From Streptomyces griseoviridis (GTDB lineage: Bacteria; Actinomycetota; Actinomycetes; Streptomycetales; Streptomycetaceae), in the NCBI RefSeq assembly GCF_005222485.1, contig NZ_CP029078.1, positions 3,717,501-3,781,500 of the forward strand: a DNA stretch of 64,000 nt, read 5' to 3'. This document shows positions 46,933-56,637 of the stretch, piece by piece. Position numbers and translations under genes: made by a program. A model generated the notes under the pieces. The model did not search any database, was not told the origin of the DNA, and was given only the letters and a program-made list of their open reading frames with translations. Position 1 is the stretch's first letter, and every line of letters begins with the position of its first letter.

Positions 46933-47453
46933 TTGCGGAACCCGAAGCCGGCGCCGGCGCCCTCGACCTTGGCGCGCAGCCGCTTGCCCTTCTCGGTGGC
47001 CTGGTCGTTCAGCTCCTGCTGGAAGTCGCGCATCCGGTGCAGGAGTTCCTCGTCGTGGGTGGCGAGGATGCGGGCGGCCAGCAGGCCCGCGTTGCGGGCG
47101 CCGGCCACCGAGACGGTGGCGACCGGGACGCCGGCCGGCATCTGCACGATCGACAGCAGCGAGTCCATGCCGTCCAGGTACTTTAGCGGCACCGGCACCC
47201 CGATGACGGGCAGCGGCGTGACGGAGGCGAGCATGCCGGGCAGGTGGGCGGCGCCGCCGGCCCCGGCGATGATCACCTTCAGTCCGCGCTCGGCCGCGTG
47301 CTCGCCGTAGCTCACCATCTCGCGCGGCATGCGGTGCGCGGAGACGACGTCGACCTCGTACCCGATCTCGAACTCGTCGAGCGCCTTGGCGGCGGCCTCC
47401 ATGACGGGCCAGTCGGAGTCCGACCCCATGACGATGCCTACAACAGGGCTCAT
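46929..47453 (-). CDS. purE: 5-(carboxyamino)imidazole ribonucleotide mutase
   Basis: 174 residues, class I PurE of de novo purine synthesis, converting N5-CAIR to CAIR. Signatures: [17 protein letters not shown] at the N-terminus, [11 protein letters not shown] near 37 (catalytic His), [17 protein letters not shown] near 63 and PVIGVPV near 84. ATGA overlap with purK upstream and GTGA overlap with the dipeptidase downstream make a tight three-gene operon. Confidence 0.95.
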
Positions 47454-48616
47454 TCGGTGATCGTGCCTCTCAGGTAGCCGGCGGCGTGACGTGCGCGTTC
47501 CAGCACGTCGTCGAGGTCGTCGCCGTAGGTGTTGACGTGGCCCACCTTGCGGCCCGGCTTCACGTCCTTGCCGTACATGTGGATCTTCAGCCTGGGGTCG
47601 CGGGCCATGCAGTGCAGGTACGCGGAGTACATGTCCGGGTAGTCCCCGCCGAGGACGTTGACCATGACCGTCCAGGGCGCGCGCGGGCGCGGGTCGCCGA
47701 GCGGGAGGTCGAGGACGGCGCGGACGTGGTTGGCGAACTGCGAGGTGATCGCGCCGTCCATGGACCAGTGCCCCGAGTTGTGCGGGCGCATCGCGAGTTC
47801 GTTGACGAGGATGCGGCCGTCGCGGGTCTGGAACAGCTCGACGGCGAGATGGCCGACGACGTCCAGTTCCTTCGCGATGGTCAGCGCCAGCTCCTCGGCC
47901 GCCAGGGCGAGGGGTTCGTCGAGGCCGGGCGCGGGGGCGATGACGGTGTCGCAGACGCCGTCGACCTGCCGCGACTCGACGACCGGGTAGGCGACGGCCT
48001 GGCCGTGCGGGGAGCGCACCACGTTGGCGGCCAGCTCGCGCAGGAAGTCGACCTTCTCCTCGGCGAGGACGGGCACGCCGGCGCGGAACGCCTCGGCTGC
48101 CTCCGTCACGTCGTCGACGACCCAGACGCCCTTGCCGTCGTAGCCGCCGCGCACGGTCTTGAGGACGACGGGGAAGCCGCCGGCCGGGCCGCCGCCGGGG
48201 GCCGCCGCCAGTTCGGCGGCGAAGGCGGCCACGTCGGCCGGGTCCTTCACGATGCGGTGCCGCGGGCAGGGGACGCCGATCTCCGTGAGCCTCGCGCGCA
48301 TCACACCCTTGTCCTGGGCGTGCACGAGCGCGTCGGGCCCGGGGCGGACGGGGATGCCGTCCGCCTCCAGGGCCCGCAGATGCTCGGTGGGGACGTGTTC
48401 GTGATCGAAGGTGATCACGTCACAGCCCCGCGCGAAGTCACGCAGCGTCTCCAGGTCGCGGTAGTCGCCGATGACGACATCGCTCACGACCTGGGCCGCG
48501 GAATCCTGGGGAGTGTCACTGAGGAGCTTGAACCTGATGCCGAGCGGGATGCCCGCCTCGTGTGTCATACGAGCGAGCTGCCCCCCGCCGACCATGCCGA
48601 CTACCGGGAACGTCAC
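47450..48616 (-). CDS. purK: 5-(carboxyamino)imidazole ribonucleotide synthase
   Basis: 388 residues, ATP-grasp enzyme that makes N5-CAIR from AIR, ATP and bicarbonate, upstream partner of PurE. N-terminal [25 protein letters not shown]-grasp [15 protein letters not shown] near 155, [22 protein letters not shown] near 195 and [32 protein letters not shown] near 270. GTG start. First gene of the purK-purE-dipeptidase operon. Confidence 0.95.
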   Translation of the reverse strand: MTFPVVGMVGGGQLARMTHEAGIPLGIRFKLLSDTPQDSAAQVVSDVVIGDYRDLETLRDFARGCDVITFDHEHVPTEHLRALEADGIPVRPGPDALVHAQDKGVMRARLTEIGVPCPRHRIVKDPADVAAFAAELAAAPGGGPAGGFPVVLKTVRGGYDGKGVWVVDDVTEAAEAFRAGVPVLAEEKVDFLRELAANVVRSPHGQAVAYPVVESRQVDGVCDTVIAPAPGLDEPLALAAEELALTIAKELDVVGHLAVELFQTRDGRILVNELAMRPHNSGHWSMDGAITSQFANHVRAVLDLPLGDPRPRAPWTVMVNVLGGDYPDMYSAYLHCMARDPRLKIHMYGKDVKPGRKVGHVNTYGDDLDDVLERARHAAGYLRGTITE

Positions 48617-48789
48617 GCTCCTAGGGTATCGGCCGCCCGGGGGCCGACGGTTTCCGGCCGTTCCGGGCCGCTTCCGGCCGGTCCGGCACTGCTCTTACCT
48701 GCCCTTTCCTCGCTCCTTGGGACACTCTTCCCAAGCTGTTCCCAAGCTGTGAGCGCGGAGACAGGCGATCCCGGAGGGGGGTGGTTAGC

Positions 48790-49380
48790 ATGGATGGGTT
48801 GACGAAACCGACCCGGACGGGGGCCTGCACGACCATGGGACGTGGTTCCTCGGGGTTTCGGAGGCTGCTGCGCGAGGCCGCCAAGTTCGGTGCGGTCGGC
48901 GGCGCGGGCCTGCTGGTCAATCTCGTCGTCTTCAACCTGGTCAGGCACCTCTCCGGGATCCCGGTGGTGCGGGCGAGCGTCATCGCGACGATCGTCTCCA
49001 TCGCCTTCAACTACGTGGGGTTCCGCTACTTCACCTACCGTGACCGCGACAAGGGCGGGCGGACCAAGGAACTCACCCTGTTCCTGCTGTTCAGCGCGGT
49101 CGGCCTGGTCATCGAGAACGGCATCCTCTACACCGCGACGTACGGCTTCGGCTGGGACACCCCGTTGCAGAGCAACGTCTTCAAGTTCATCGGCATCGGC
49201 ATCGCGACGCTGTTCCGGTTCTGGTCGTACCGCTCGTGGGTGTTCCGGGCGCTGCCCGTCCGCGAGCCGGTGACGGCTGCGGGTACGGCGGGCCAGGCGG
49301 GCGCGGAATCGTTCCTGGGGCAGCAGAAGCCGCCCGCGCAGCAGGAGAAGCCCAGGCCGGCCGCCCACCGGGTGGGCTGA
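48790..49380 (+). CDS. GtrA family membrane protein
   Basis: About 196 residues. Four membrane helices of the GtrA family: KFGAVGGAGLLVNLVVFNLV, ASVIATIVSIAFNYVGFRYFTY, LFLLFSAVGLVIENGILYTATY and FKFIGIGIATLFRFWSYRSWVF. GtrA proteins are thought to flip polyprenyl-phosphate sugars across the membrane for glycan modification, fitting the envelope theme of the window. The C-terminal tail is Gln/Pro/Lys-rich. The start is between GTG 48781 and ATG 48790; GGAGGGGG precedes both. Confidence 0.85.
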   Translation: MDGLTKPTRTGACTTMGRGSSGFRRLLREAAKFGAVGGAGLLVNLVVFNLVRHLSGIPVVRASVIATIVSIAFNYVGFRYFTYRDRDKGGRTKELTLFLLFSAVGLVIENGILYTATYGFGWDTPLQSNVFKFIGIGIATLFRFWSYRSWVFRALPVREPVTAAGTAGQAGAESFLGQQKPPAQQEKPRPAAHRVG

Positions 49381-49387
49381 GCCGCGG

Positions 49388-50668
49388 CTACCTGACCGTC
49401 GTCGGGTCCTCGTCGGACGCCGACGGCGGCCGCTTGATCGGGGTGCGGGACAGGAAGAGGCCGAAGACCGGCGGCTTCGTCTGGAGCATCTCGAGCCGCC
49501 CGCCGTCGGCCTCCGCGAGGTCGCGGGCGACGGCCAGGCCGATCCCGGTGGAGTTGCGGCCACTGATCGTGCGCTCGAAGATGCGGGCGCCGAGGTCGGC
49601 CGGGACCCCCGGGCCCTCGTCGGTGACCTCGATGACGGCCTGGTTGCCGGTGACCCGGGTGCGCAGCGCGACCGTGCCGCCGCCGTGCATCAGCGAGTTC
49701 TCGATCAGCGCGGCCAGCACCTGCGCGACCGCGCCCGGCGTGCCGACCGCCTGGAGGTGCCGCTTGCCCGAGCTGACGATGGCGCGCCCCACCCCCCGGT
49801 AGGCGGGCCGCCACTCGGCGAGCTGCTGCTGGATGACCTCGTCCAGGTCGAAGGTGACGGCGGACCCGGTGCCCGGGTCGCGGGCGTTGGTCAGCAGCCG
49901 CTCCACCACGTCGGTCAGCCGCTCGACCTGCGTCAGCGCGACGTTCGCCTCCTCCTTCACGGTGTCCGGGTCGTCGGTGAGGGTGATCTCCTCCAGGCGC
50001 ATCGACAGCGCGGTGAGCGGGGTGCGCAGCTGGTGCGAGGCGTCGGCGGCGAGCCGTCGCTCCGCGGTGAGCATGCGGGCGATCCGCTCGGCTGAGGAGT
50101 CCAGGACATCGGCGACCCGGTCGAGCTCGGGGACGCCGTAGCGCTTGTGGCGGGGGCGCGGGTCGCCCGAGCCGAGGCGTTCGGCGGTCTCCGCGAGGTC
50201 GGTGAGCGGGGAGGCCAGCCGGTTGGCCTGACGGATCGCCAGCAGCACCGCCGCGACGACGGCGAGCAGCGCGACCAGCGCGATGATCAGCAGGGTGCGG
50301 CCGACCTCGCGGGTCACCGAGGAGCGCGGCTCCTCGACGACGACGGTCTCGCCCTCCTCGCCGGTGGCGTGGCCGCGGATCACCTCGCCGTCCGGCTTGG
50401 AGCCGACCTCGAAGGCCGGCTCCCCCGGCAGCTTGATGACGGCGTACCGGTCCGGGGTGACCTGGGCGCGCAGTATCTCCGCGTTCACCGCGCCCGCGCC
50501 GATCAGCCGGCTGTCGACGATGCTGGCCAGCCGCTGCGCCTCGGAGCTGACCCGCTCCTGGGCGCTGGTGCTGATCGTGCGGGTCTCCACGATGACGAGG
50601 GACACGCCGAAGACGGCGATCACCACGAGCACCACGGCGAGCGTGGACTGGATCAGTCGACGGCGCAT
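49388..50668 (-). CDS. Two-component sensor histidine kinase
   Basis: 426 residues. Two membrane helices (LAVVLVVIAVFGVSLVIV at 10 and LLIIALVALLAVVAAVLLAI near 125) flank an extracytoplasmic sensor region with QRLASIVDSRLIGAG. A HAMP domain follows (NRLASPLTDLAETAERLG), then HisKA with the phosphorylated His in ADASHQLRTPLTALSMRLEE near 212 and an HATPase domain (ALIENSLMHGG, DEGPGVPADLGARIFE, STGIGLAVARDLAEADGG). It follows the response regulator gene by 52 bases and is its likely partner. The signal is unknown. Confidence 0.95.
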   Translation of the reverse strand: MRRRLIQSTLAVVLVVIAVFGVSLVIVETRTISTSAQERVSSEAQRLASIVDSRLIGAGAVNAEILRAQVTPDRYAVIKLPGEPAFEVGSKPDGEVIRGHATGEEGETVVVEEPRSSVTREVGRTLLIIALVALLAVVAAVLLAIRQANRLASPLTDLAETAERLGSGDPRPRHKRYGVPELDRVADVLDSSAERIARMLTAERRLAADASHQLRTPLTALSMRLEEITLTDDPDTVKEEANVALTQVERLTDVVERLLTNARDPGTGSAVTFDLDEVIQQQLAEWRPAYRGVGRAIVSSGKRHLQAVGTPGAVAQVLAALIENSLMHGGGTVALRTRVTGNQAVIEVTDEGPGVPADLGARIFERTISGRNSTGIGLAVARDLAEADGGRLEMLQTKPPVFGLFLSRTPIKRPPSASDEDPTTVR

Positions 50669-50720
50669 GACCTCTGTACCTGGGGTGGGGGGCTGCCGGG
50701 TGTGCGCGGTCTCGCGGGGG

Positions 50721-51398
50721 TCAGCTCTTCTCGAAGCGGAAGCCCACGCCGCGCACGGTGGCGATGTAGCGGGGGTTGGCCGCGTCGTCGCCGAGCTTCT
50801 TGCGCAGCCAGGAGATGTGCATGTCGAGGGTCTTGGTCGACGACCACCAGGTGGTGTCCCAGACCTCGCGCATCAACTGGTCGCGGGTGACGACCCGGCC
50901 CGCGTCCCGCACCAGGACCCGCAGCAGGTCGAACTCCTTGGCGGTGAGCTGGAGTTCCTCCTCGCCCATCCAGGCGCGGTGCGACTCGACGTCGATCCGC
51001 ACGCCGTGGGTGGCGGGCGGCTGCGCGGGCTCGGCGGCGCCGCGCCGCAGCAGGGCCCGGACCCGGGCCAGCAGTTCGGCCAGCCGGAAGGGCTTGGTGA
51101 CGTAGTCGTCGGCGCCCGCGTCCAGGCCGACGACGGTGTCCACCTCGTCGGCGCGGGCGGTCAGGATGAGGATGGGGATCGCGTGGCCCTCGGCGCGCAG
51201 CCTGCGGGCCACTTCGAGGCCGTCCATGCCGGGCAGCCCGAGGTCCAGTACGACCAGGTCGACACCGCCCTGCATTCCGGCGTCGAGCGCGGTGGGTCCG
51301 TCCTCACGCACCTCGACCTCGTAACCTTCCCGGCGCAGGGCGCGGGCCAGCGGCTCCGAGATGGACGCGTCGTCCTCGGCGAGCAGTACACGGGTCAT
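50721..51398 (-). CDS. OmpR/PhoB-family response regulator
   Basis: 225 residues. A receiver domain (VLLAEDDASISEPLARALR, phospho-acceptor Asp in VVLDLGLPGMDG, LTARADE, DYVTKPFRLAELLARVRALLRR) is joined to a winged helix DNA-binding domain (LTAKEFDLLRVLVRDAGRVVTRDQLMREVW and HISWLRKKLGDDAANPRYIATVRGVGFRFE). Upstream of the kinase on the same strand. ATG 51398 starts the receiver domain; nine more codons upstream have no ribosome site support. Confidence 0.95.
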   Translation of the reverse strand: MTRVLLAEDDASISEPLARALRREGYEVEVREDGPTALDAGMQGGVDLVVLDLGLPGMDGLEVARRLRAEGHAIPILILTARADEVDTVVGLDAGADDYVTKPFRLAELLARVRALLRRGAAEPAQPPATHGVRIDVESHRAWMGEEELQLTAKEFDLLRVLVRDAGRVVTRDQLMREVWDTTWWSSTKTLDMHISWLRKKLGDDAANPRYIATVRGVGFRFEKS

Positions 51399-51878
51399 GG
51401 GGTGATGGTAGTCCGCCGGTGACACGTGCTGTGGTGTGATCGGCCCCCACGGCTCTTACCTTTGGGCGTACCGCCACGAACCTGTGTCTGTGGGGTGCGA
51501 TGCGGAGGGGCACCTTGGAAACACGGCGCGCGGTTCCCTCAAAACCTGTGATCCATCTCTCAAGTCCTTCCATATCAGGCAGTGTCCTGCCTTATGGTGA
51601 ATGAACGCCTGTAGCATCGCGGGGACCTTTGGCGCCTATTGGACGCTGAGGGTCTCTTTTGTGTGCGGGCCGGTGCGCACCGGCCCGCACGGAACGACCT
51701 GTGGCCGGGCCCTCCGTGGTGAGGGCGTGGATCCCGGTGGTCGCCGTCCCCCGCTCCGAGACCCGGGGCGGACTCCCCGAGGGCGTGGGGTGGACGGACC
51801 CGACCCCGCCGGTGCCGGCCTCCCCCCACCGGGCGCGACCCGCTCACGCGCACGCGTCCCGACCAGCAAGGAACGACC
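51399..51878. promoter_or_regulatory. Divergent region between response regulator and POT transporter
   Basis: A 480-base gap without a gene. At 51572-51595 ATATCAGGCA-gtgtcc-TGCCTTAT forms an imperfect palindrome (exact AGGCA/TGCCT core). TAGCAT at 51612-51617 is a fair plus-strand -10 box, without a good -35. At 51663-51690 GTGCGGGCCGGTGC is followed directly by its exact reverse complement, a 28-base loopless palindrome in the likely transporter leader. Confidence 0.55.
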
Positions 51879-53375
51879 ATGGCGTCCAGCCTGACGAAGG
51901 ACTCGGCGACTCCGGGCACCCCCGGTCCCGAGAAGACCTTCTTCGGCCACCCCCGCGGACTGGCCACCCTCTTCATGACCGAGATGTGGGAGCGCTTCTC
52001 CTACTACGGCATGAGGGCCCTGCTCCCGCTGTACCTGGTCGCTCCCGGCGGCCTGCACCTGAGCGCGGCCACCGCGACCGCGATCTACTCGGTGTACCTG
52101 TCCCTCGTGTACCTGCTCGCCCTGCCCGGCGGCTGGTTCGCGGACCGCGTCCTCGGCCCGCGCAGGACGGTCGCGGTGGCCGGCGCGGTCATCATGCTCG
52201 GCCACCTCACGCTGGCGCTGCCGTACGCGGGCAGCTTCTACGCGGGCCTCGGCCTGGTGGCGATCGGCTCCGGTCTCCTCAAGGCCAACATCTCCACGAT
52301 GGTCGGCCACCTCTACGACGGTCCCGACGACCCGCGCCGCGACGGCGGCTTCACCGTCTTCTACATCGGCATCAACGTCGGTGCCTTCGTCGCGCCGCTG
52401 ACGATCGGCACCGTCGGCGAGAACGTCAACTGGCACCTGGGCTTCGCGCTGGCCGCGGTCGGCATGGCGCTGGGGCTGGCCCAGTTCCTGCTGGGCGGCC
52501 GCTACCTGAGCCCGCGGTCGGACGTGGTGCCGACCCCGATGAGCCAGGCCGAGAAGGCGTCGACGCTGCGCAAGTCCGCGCTGTGGGCGGCCGTCGCGCT
52601 GGTCTTCTACACGGTCGTCGGTGTCTCCGGCCACTACACCCTGAACTGGGTGATGGTCCCGATCACCGTCGCGGGACTGGTGATCCCGGTCGTCGTCCTC
52701 GGCCGCATCAAGCGGGACAGGACGCTCGACCGCGCCGAGCGGTCGAAGATGTCGGCGTACATCTGGTTCTTCGTGGCCGCCGCCGTGTTCTGGATGATCT
52801 ACGACCAGGGCGGCTCGACGCTGTCGATCTTCGCGGACTCCTCGGCGAAGAACTCCGTCCTCGGCTGGGGCTTCCCGGTCTCCTGGTACCAGTCGGTCAA
52901 CCCGGTCCTGATCATGGCGCTCGCGCCGGTGTTCGCCGCGCTCTGGCTGGCGCTGGCCCGGCGCGGCAAGGAGCCGAGCACGGCGACCAAGTTCGCCTTC
53001 GGCCTGATCCTCGTCGGCCTGTCCTTCTTCCTGTTCCTCGCCCCGCTGGCCATCGCCGACGGCGGCCACAAGGCGGCGGCGCTCTGGCTGGTGGCGATCT
53101 ACTTCGTGCAGACGGTCGGTGAGCTGATGCTCTCCCCGGTCGGCCTGTCGGTCACCACGAAGATGGCGCCCGCCAAGTACGCGTCGCAGATGATGGGCGT
53201 CTGGTTCCTCGCGGTCACGGCGGGCGACGCCACGACCGGACTGCTGTCCATCGCGGGCGTCGACCTGAACAAGACGGGCGTGGTCGCCCTCGAAGCGGTG
53301 CTCGCGGTCGCGGCGGGGATCGCGGTGTGGATGTACCGCAAGCGCGTGAAGGCGCTGATGGGCGACGTGAACTGA
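51879..53375 (+). CDS. POT/PTR family proton-coupled oligopeptide transporter
   Basis: 498 residues with twelve or more membrane helices. Family signatures are FMTEMWERFSYYGMRALLPLYL near residue 28 (the ExxERxxYY motif), GGWFADRVLGPRRT near 85, FYAGLGLVAIGSGLLKANISTMVGHLY near 115 and FTVFYIGINVGAFVAPL near 155, with GELMLSPVGLSVTTKMAP near 410. Imports di- and tripeptides with protons. AAGGA lies before the ATG. A long palindrome is in its 5' region. Together with the dipeptidase at 45718 it could form a peptide-use set. Confidence 0.95.
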   Translation: MASSLTKDSATPGTPGPEKTFFGHPRGLATLFMTEMWERFSYYGMRALLPLYLVAPGGLHLSAATATAIYSVYLSLVYLLALPGGWFADRVLGPRRTVAVAGAVIMLGHLTLALPYAGSFYAGLGLVAIGSGLLKANISTMVGHLYDGPDDPRRDGGFTVFYIGINVGAFVAPLTIGTVGENVNWHLGFALAAVGMALGLAQFLLGGRYLSPRSDVVPTPMSQAEKASTLRKSALWAAVALVFYTVVGVSGHYTLNWVMVPITVAGLVIPVVVLGRIKRDRTLDRAERSKMSAYIWFFVAAAVFWMIYDQGGSTLSIFADSSAKNSVLGWGFPVSWYQSVNPVLIMALAPVFAALWLALARRGKEPSTATKFAFGLILVGLSFFLFLAPLAIADGGHKAAALWLVAIYFVQTVGELMLSPVGLSVTTKMAPAKYASQMMGVWFLAVTAGDATTGLLSIAGVDLNKTGVVALEAVLAVAAGIAVWMYRKRVKALMGDVN

Positions 53376-53396
53376 CACCGCCCGCGCACCCGCCGC

Positions 53397-53460
53397 AGGG
53401 GTCCGCCCCTCCGCCTCCCGGCCCCTGACCGGCCGGAAAAGGGCGGAGGAACGGACCCCT
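53397..53460 (+). terminator. Large hairpin after the POT transporter gene
   Basis: AGGGGTCCG and CCTCCGCC pair in order with GGCGGAGG and CGGACCCCT, separated by a two-base internal bulge. Ends 11 bases before the LysE-type gene. Confidence 0.75.
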
Positions 53461-53471
53461 CCCGTGCTTCC

Positions 53472-54119
53472 ATGAGCGTCATGGTGTCTGCCGACCGCTT
53501 GCTCGCCTTCGCGGCGATGTCGTTCCTGCTGATAGTGATCCCCGGCCCCAGCGTGCTGTTCGTGATCGGACGGGCCCTCGCCCAGGGCCGCAGGGCCGCC
53601 CTGACCACGGTCGTCGGCAACACGCTCGGCGCCTGCGTCCTCGTCGTCGCGGTCGCCCTCGGCGTCGGGACGATCGTGGAGCGCTCGGTCCTCGTCTTCA
53701 CCGCGCTGAAGCTCGCCGGGGCCGGCTACCTGGTGTACCTGGGCGTCAGGGCGTGGCGCCGACGGGGCTCGCTGCGGTCCGCGTTCACCACCGAGGCACC
53801 CGCCCACGGCGGCCTGCGCACGCTGCTCGAAGGGTTCACCGTGGGCGTGGCCAACCCGAAGACCATCGTGTTCTTCGCGGCGGTGCTGCCCCAGTTCGTC
53901 GACCGCGCCCAGGGCCAGGTGGCGGCGCAGATGCTGCTGCTCGGACTGGTCTTCAACCTGATCGCGGTGACCTCCGACACGGCCTGGGGCCTGCTGGCGG
54001 CAACAGGCCGCGACTGGTTCGCCCGCTCACCCCGCCGCCTCTCCCTGATCGGCGGAGCGGGCGGCCTGACGATGATCGGCCTGGGGGTGACGGTGGCGGC
54101 AACTGGGCGGGGGGATTGA
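53472..54119 (+). CDS. LysE family amino acid/metabolite exporter
   Basis: 215 residues with about six helices. The LysE/RhtB pattern is plain: FAAMSFLLIVIPGPSVLFVIGRALAQGRRAALTTVVGNTLGA at the N-terminus, LKLAGAGYLVYLGVRAWR near 75, and EGFTVGVANPKTIVFFAAVLPQFVD near 120. Exports amino acids or related compounds. ATG 53472 or, nine bases on, GTG/ATG in the same frame could be the start. Convergent with the surface operon. Confidence 0.85.
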   Translation: MSVMVSADRLLAFAAMSFLLIVIPGPSVLFVIGRALAQGRRAALTTVVGNTLGACVLVVAVALGVGTIVERSVLVFTALKLAGAGYLVYLGVRAWRRRGSLRSAFTTEAPAHGGLRTLLEGFTVGVANPKTIVFFAAVLPQFVDRAQGQVAAQMLLLGLVFNLIAVTSDTAWGLLAATGRDWFARSPRRLSLIGGAGGLTMIGLGVTVAATGRGD

Positions 54120-54145
54120 GGGGGGCGGGGTCAGCCGGTGTGGGG

Positions 54146-55447
54146 TCAGCGGGATCTGCGGCTTGGCATGAAGGTGAAGATCGCTCCTCCCAGCAGGACC
54201 GTCGTGCCCGCGACCAGAGCCAGGGCCTTCAGGGGGCCGTGGTCGTTCGCGCCCGTCTCGGCCAGGCCGCCCGAGGTGGACGTCGAGGTGCCGCCCGAGG
54301 TCGTTCCGCCGCTGGTGGACGAACCCCCGGAGGCGCCGCTCGCCTGCTCGGTGGTGTCCAGGGTGAGGGAGACCGCCGTCGTGTCCGGTGTGCAGGTCGT
54401 CGTCGTTCCCAGCGCCTCGATGGTCAGCACGCCGGGCGAGAGGGTCGACGAGCCGCTGGCGCCCGGCTTGTAGGTGCCGGTCAGGTCCGGGATGCCGATC
54501 GGGTCGCCGCTCTTGATCGCGTCGGGGTTGGTCGGGCCCGTCACATGGACCGTCCCCTTGTCGGCGCCGCCCAGGACGACGTCCATCGACGGTTTCACCG
54601 AGCCCGCCGGGATGTCGGCCGGGCTGTCCATCACCGACTTCTTGAACTGCACGGTGAGGGCGTAACTCCCGCCGTCCTTCTTGGCGTTGATCTGGATCGG
54701 CGACGTGGCCCTCTTCTCCCCGATCGGCGACTGGCAGGTGTACGGGATCTGCACCTCCTTGCCGGTGAAGTCCGTCTGGCCGCCCGTTCCCGAGCCGCCG
54801 CTGTCGTCACCGGTCGCGGTCGGCGACGGCGTGGACGTCGGCGTGGGGGTCGCGCTGTCCGTGGGGGTCGGGGTGGAGCCGCCGGTGCCCGTCGTCACCT
54901 CGATCGTCGCCGCCTTCGGCACCGTCTCCGTCGGCGCGCACGCGGTGTCCGTGGAGAACGCGTTCACCGTGTACGCGTCCGGCGTGAGCGTGACCTCGCC
55001 CGCCGTCGTCAGCTTCAGCGTCCCCTTCATGTCCGACAGCACCATCGTCGCGCCCTTGGGGATCGCCGGGTTCTTCCGGGTGCCCTGCATGGCGACGGAC
55101 GCGGTCTGCGCGCCCGTCGCCTTGAGGGTGCCTGACGGCTGCACGGAGTCCGCGGGCAGGTCGACGATGTCCGGGTTCTCCGACGCGGCCTGCATGAACT
55201 TCCAGACGACGTCGACGGTGTCACCGACCTTCGCGGTGGCCGGGGCGGTGATCTCGACCTTCGTGGTGCCGTCGACCGGGTCGATGCCCGCGGGCGGCAC
55301 GCAGTGCGTGGCGTACGACACCTCCGCCGCCTGCGCGGGCCCTGCGGCCAGCCCCAGCGCGGTGCCCGCCGCGCAGAGGACCAGGGCCGCCCCGGCCGCG
55401 CCGAGCCGCCCTCCGCCGCCCGGTGTGACTCTCCTTCGCTCGCTCAC
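54146..55447 (-). CDS. Secreted surface protein with LAETG sortase signal
   Basis: 433 residues. Signal peptide (LGAAGAALVLCAAGTALGLAAGPAQA), two related beta-rich domains (about 45-190 and 245-390), a Thr/Pro/Ser linker (TPTPTDSATPTPTSTPSPT), then Gly/Ser/Thr-rich sequence, LAETG, a hydrophobic helix (LKALALVAGTTVLLGGAIF) and RRSR. This is a class E sortase sorting signal (LAxTG), so the protein should be attached to peptidoglycan. The second domain matches the single domain of the LPQTG protein at 57579. GTG start 55447 with AAGGGA upstream; GTGA overlap with the gene before it. The ligand is unknown. Confidence 0.85.
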   Translation of the reverse strand: MSERRRVTPGGGGRLGAAGAALVLCAAGTALGLAAGPAQAAEVSYATHCVPPAGIDPVDGTTKVEITAPATAKVGDTVDVVWKFMQAASENPDIVDLPADSVQPSGTLKATGAQTASVAMQGTRKNPAIPKGATMVLSDMKGTLKLTTAGEVTLTPDAYTVNAFSTDTACAPTETVPKAATIEVTTGTGGSTPTPTDSATPTPTSTPSPTATGDDSGGSGTGGQTDFTGKEVQIPYTCQSPIGEKRATSPIQINAKKDGGSYALTVQFKKSVMDSPADIPAGSVKPSMDVVLGGADKGTVHVTGPTNPDAIKSGDPIGIPDLTGTYKPGASGSSTLSPGVLTIEALGTTTTCTPDTTAVSLTLDTTEQASGASGGSSTSGGTTSGGTSTSTSGGLAETGANDHGPLKALALVAGTTVLLGGAIFTFMPSRRSR

Positions 55448-56637
55448 GTGGGTCCCTTCCTGGTGGGAGTCGTCCACCCCGCCGAATCCGGTGGGGGCGG
55501 AGAACTCGTCGGGCTGTCGTCGTGCGGTGCGGAGAGCCGTCCGTCCTGGCCAGGCCCGGTCTCCGGGGTGAACCACGGCAGGGCCGGGGCCGAGGACGGG
55601 GTCATGGGCGGGGGCGGGGGCGTCGTGGGGGTGGTGCTTCCGCGGGTCAAGTGACGCAGGCGCGACGCCAGTTGCGGTGCGCGCCAGGGTCCGGTGCCGT
55701 GCCTGCGGCCTCCCGACCTCCCGGAGCCTCCCGTCCGGCCGCGACCCCCCGTCCTCCCGCGGCCTTTCGTCCGGCCGGGGCGGAGGCGGTCCACCGCCGC
55801 CATCCCGAGCCGGAACACCGCCGTCGGCACCACCACGCACAGCAGCACCCAGAACACCGTCACGCCCCACGGCCGGCCCACGCCCCACGGCTGCTCGGCC
55901 AGGACCTTGCCGTCGTACTTCAGGGAGACCGTGTAGTCGCCGTGGGCGCCCGCCGACAGTTCCAGCGGCAGCGCCACCCGCGCCTTGTCGCCGGGTGCGA
56001 GGGTGCCGCGCCACTGCTGCTCGTCCCACTGCGGGGCGAACACCCCGTGCGCGGTGCCGACGTGGAAGACCGGGTCCTTGACGGCTGACGTGCCGAGGTT
56101 GCCGACCGTGAGGACCAGGGTGCGGGCGGGCGGCGCCCCGAACCAGGTGAGCAGGCCGCTGGAGCCGTCGAGCCTGAGGTCGGTGAGGATCGCGAGCCGG
56201 CCGCCCGCCGGTTCCGCGGGCAGCGGCCTGACCGGGTGCCCCGCGACCTGGAACGCGGCGTCGGCCTGCGCCTTGTCGCCGGTCACGGTGGCCACATGCA
56301 CCACGCACGGGCACGGCACCGGCGGTTCGGCGACCGGCAGCTTCCGGCTGAACCGGCCCGCCGGGTCCGTGGTGACGGCCCGACCGTCCGCGTTGGCACA
56401 GGAGTTGGTGCCGCCGACGACGCCCGCGGCCGGGGTGCCCTGCCCGCAGACCAGCACCATGAGGAGCGTGCGCGCCCGCCAGCCCGTGCCGGTGACGGTG
56501 ACCGAACCACCCACGCCCGCCTGCGCCGTGGACAGTTTCACGGACGGCCCCCCGGCCGCCGACGCGGTCCCCGCCGACGGCGCGAGCAGCAGCGCGCACA
56601 CCGTCGCCAGCGCCGCGATCCGCGCTCTGCCCCTCAC
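55444..56637 (-). CDS. Secreted Ig-like protein with C-terminal membrane anchor
   Basis: 397 residues. Signal peptide (IAALATVCALLLAPSAGTASA), N-terminal beta domain with VKLSTAQAGVGGSVTVTGTGW and three cysteines (CGQGTP, NSCAN, PCPC), a second beta domain near 200-290 (TLVLTVGNLGTSAVKDPVFHV), one membrane helix near 300 (VTVFWVLLCVVVPTAVFRLGM), then a basic Arg/Gly stretch and Pro/Thr-rich cytosolic tail. Overlaps both neighbours by GTGA. It resembles envelope-linked actinobacterial proteins; I recognise no named family. Start GTG 56637 chosen by the overlap and the signal peptide. Confidence 0.7.
   Translation of the reverse strand: MRGRARIAALATVCALLLAPSAGTASAAGGPSVKLSTAQAGVGGSVTVTGTGWRARTLLMVLVCGQGTPAAGVVGGTNSCANADGRAVTTDPAGRFSRKLPVAEPPVPCPCVVHVATVTGDKAQADAAFQVAGHPVRPLPAEPAGGRLAILTDLRLDGSSGLLTWFGAPPARTLVLTVGNLGTSAVKDPVFHVGTAHGVFAPQWDEQQWRGTLAPGDKARVALPLELSAGAHGDYTVSLKYDGKVLAEQPWGVGRPWGVTVFWVLLCVVVPTAVFRLGMAAVDRLRPGRTKGRGRTGGRGRTGGSGRSGGRRHGTGPWRAPQLASRLRHLTRGSTTPTTPPPPPMTPSSAPALPWFTPETGPGQDGRLSAPHDDSPTSSPPPPDSAGWTTPTRKGPT

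Noticed and set aside
55448..56599. Upstream extension of the LAETG protein frame to 817 residues
   Set aside because: A signal peptide begins at GTG 55447 with a ribosome site and a coupled overlap; the extra sequence has no coding character.
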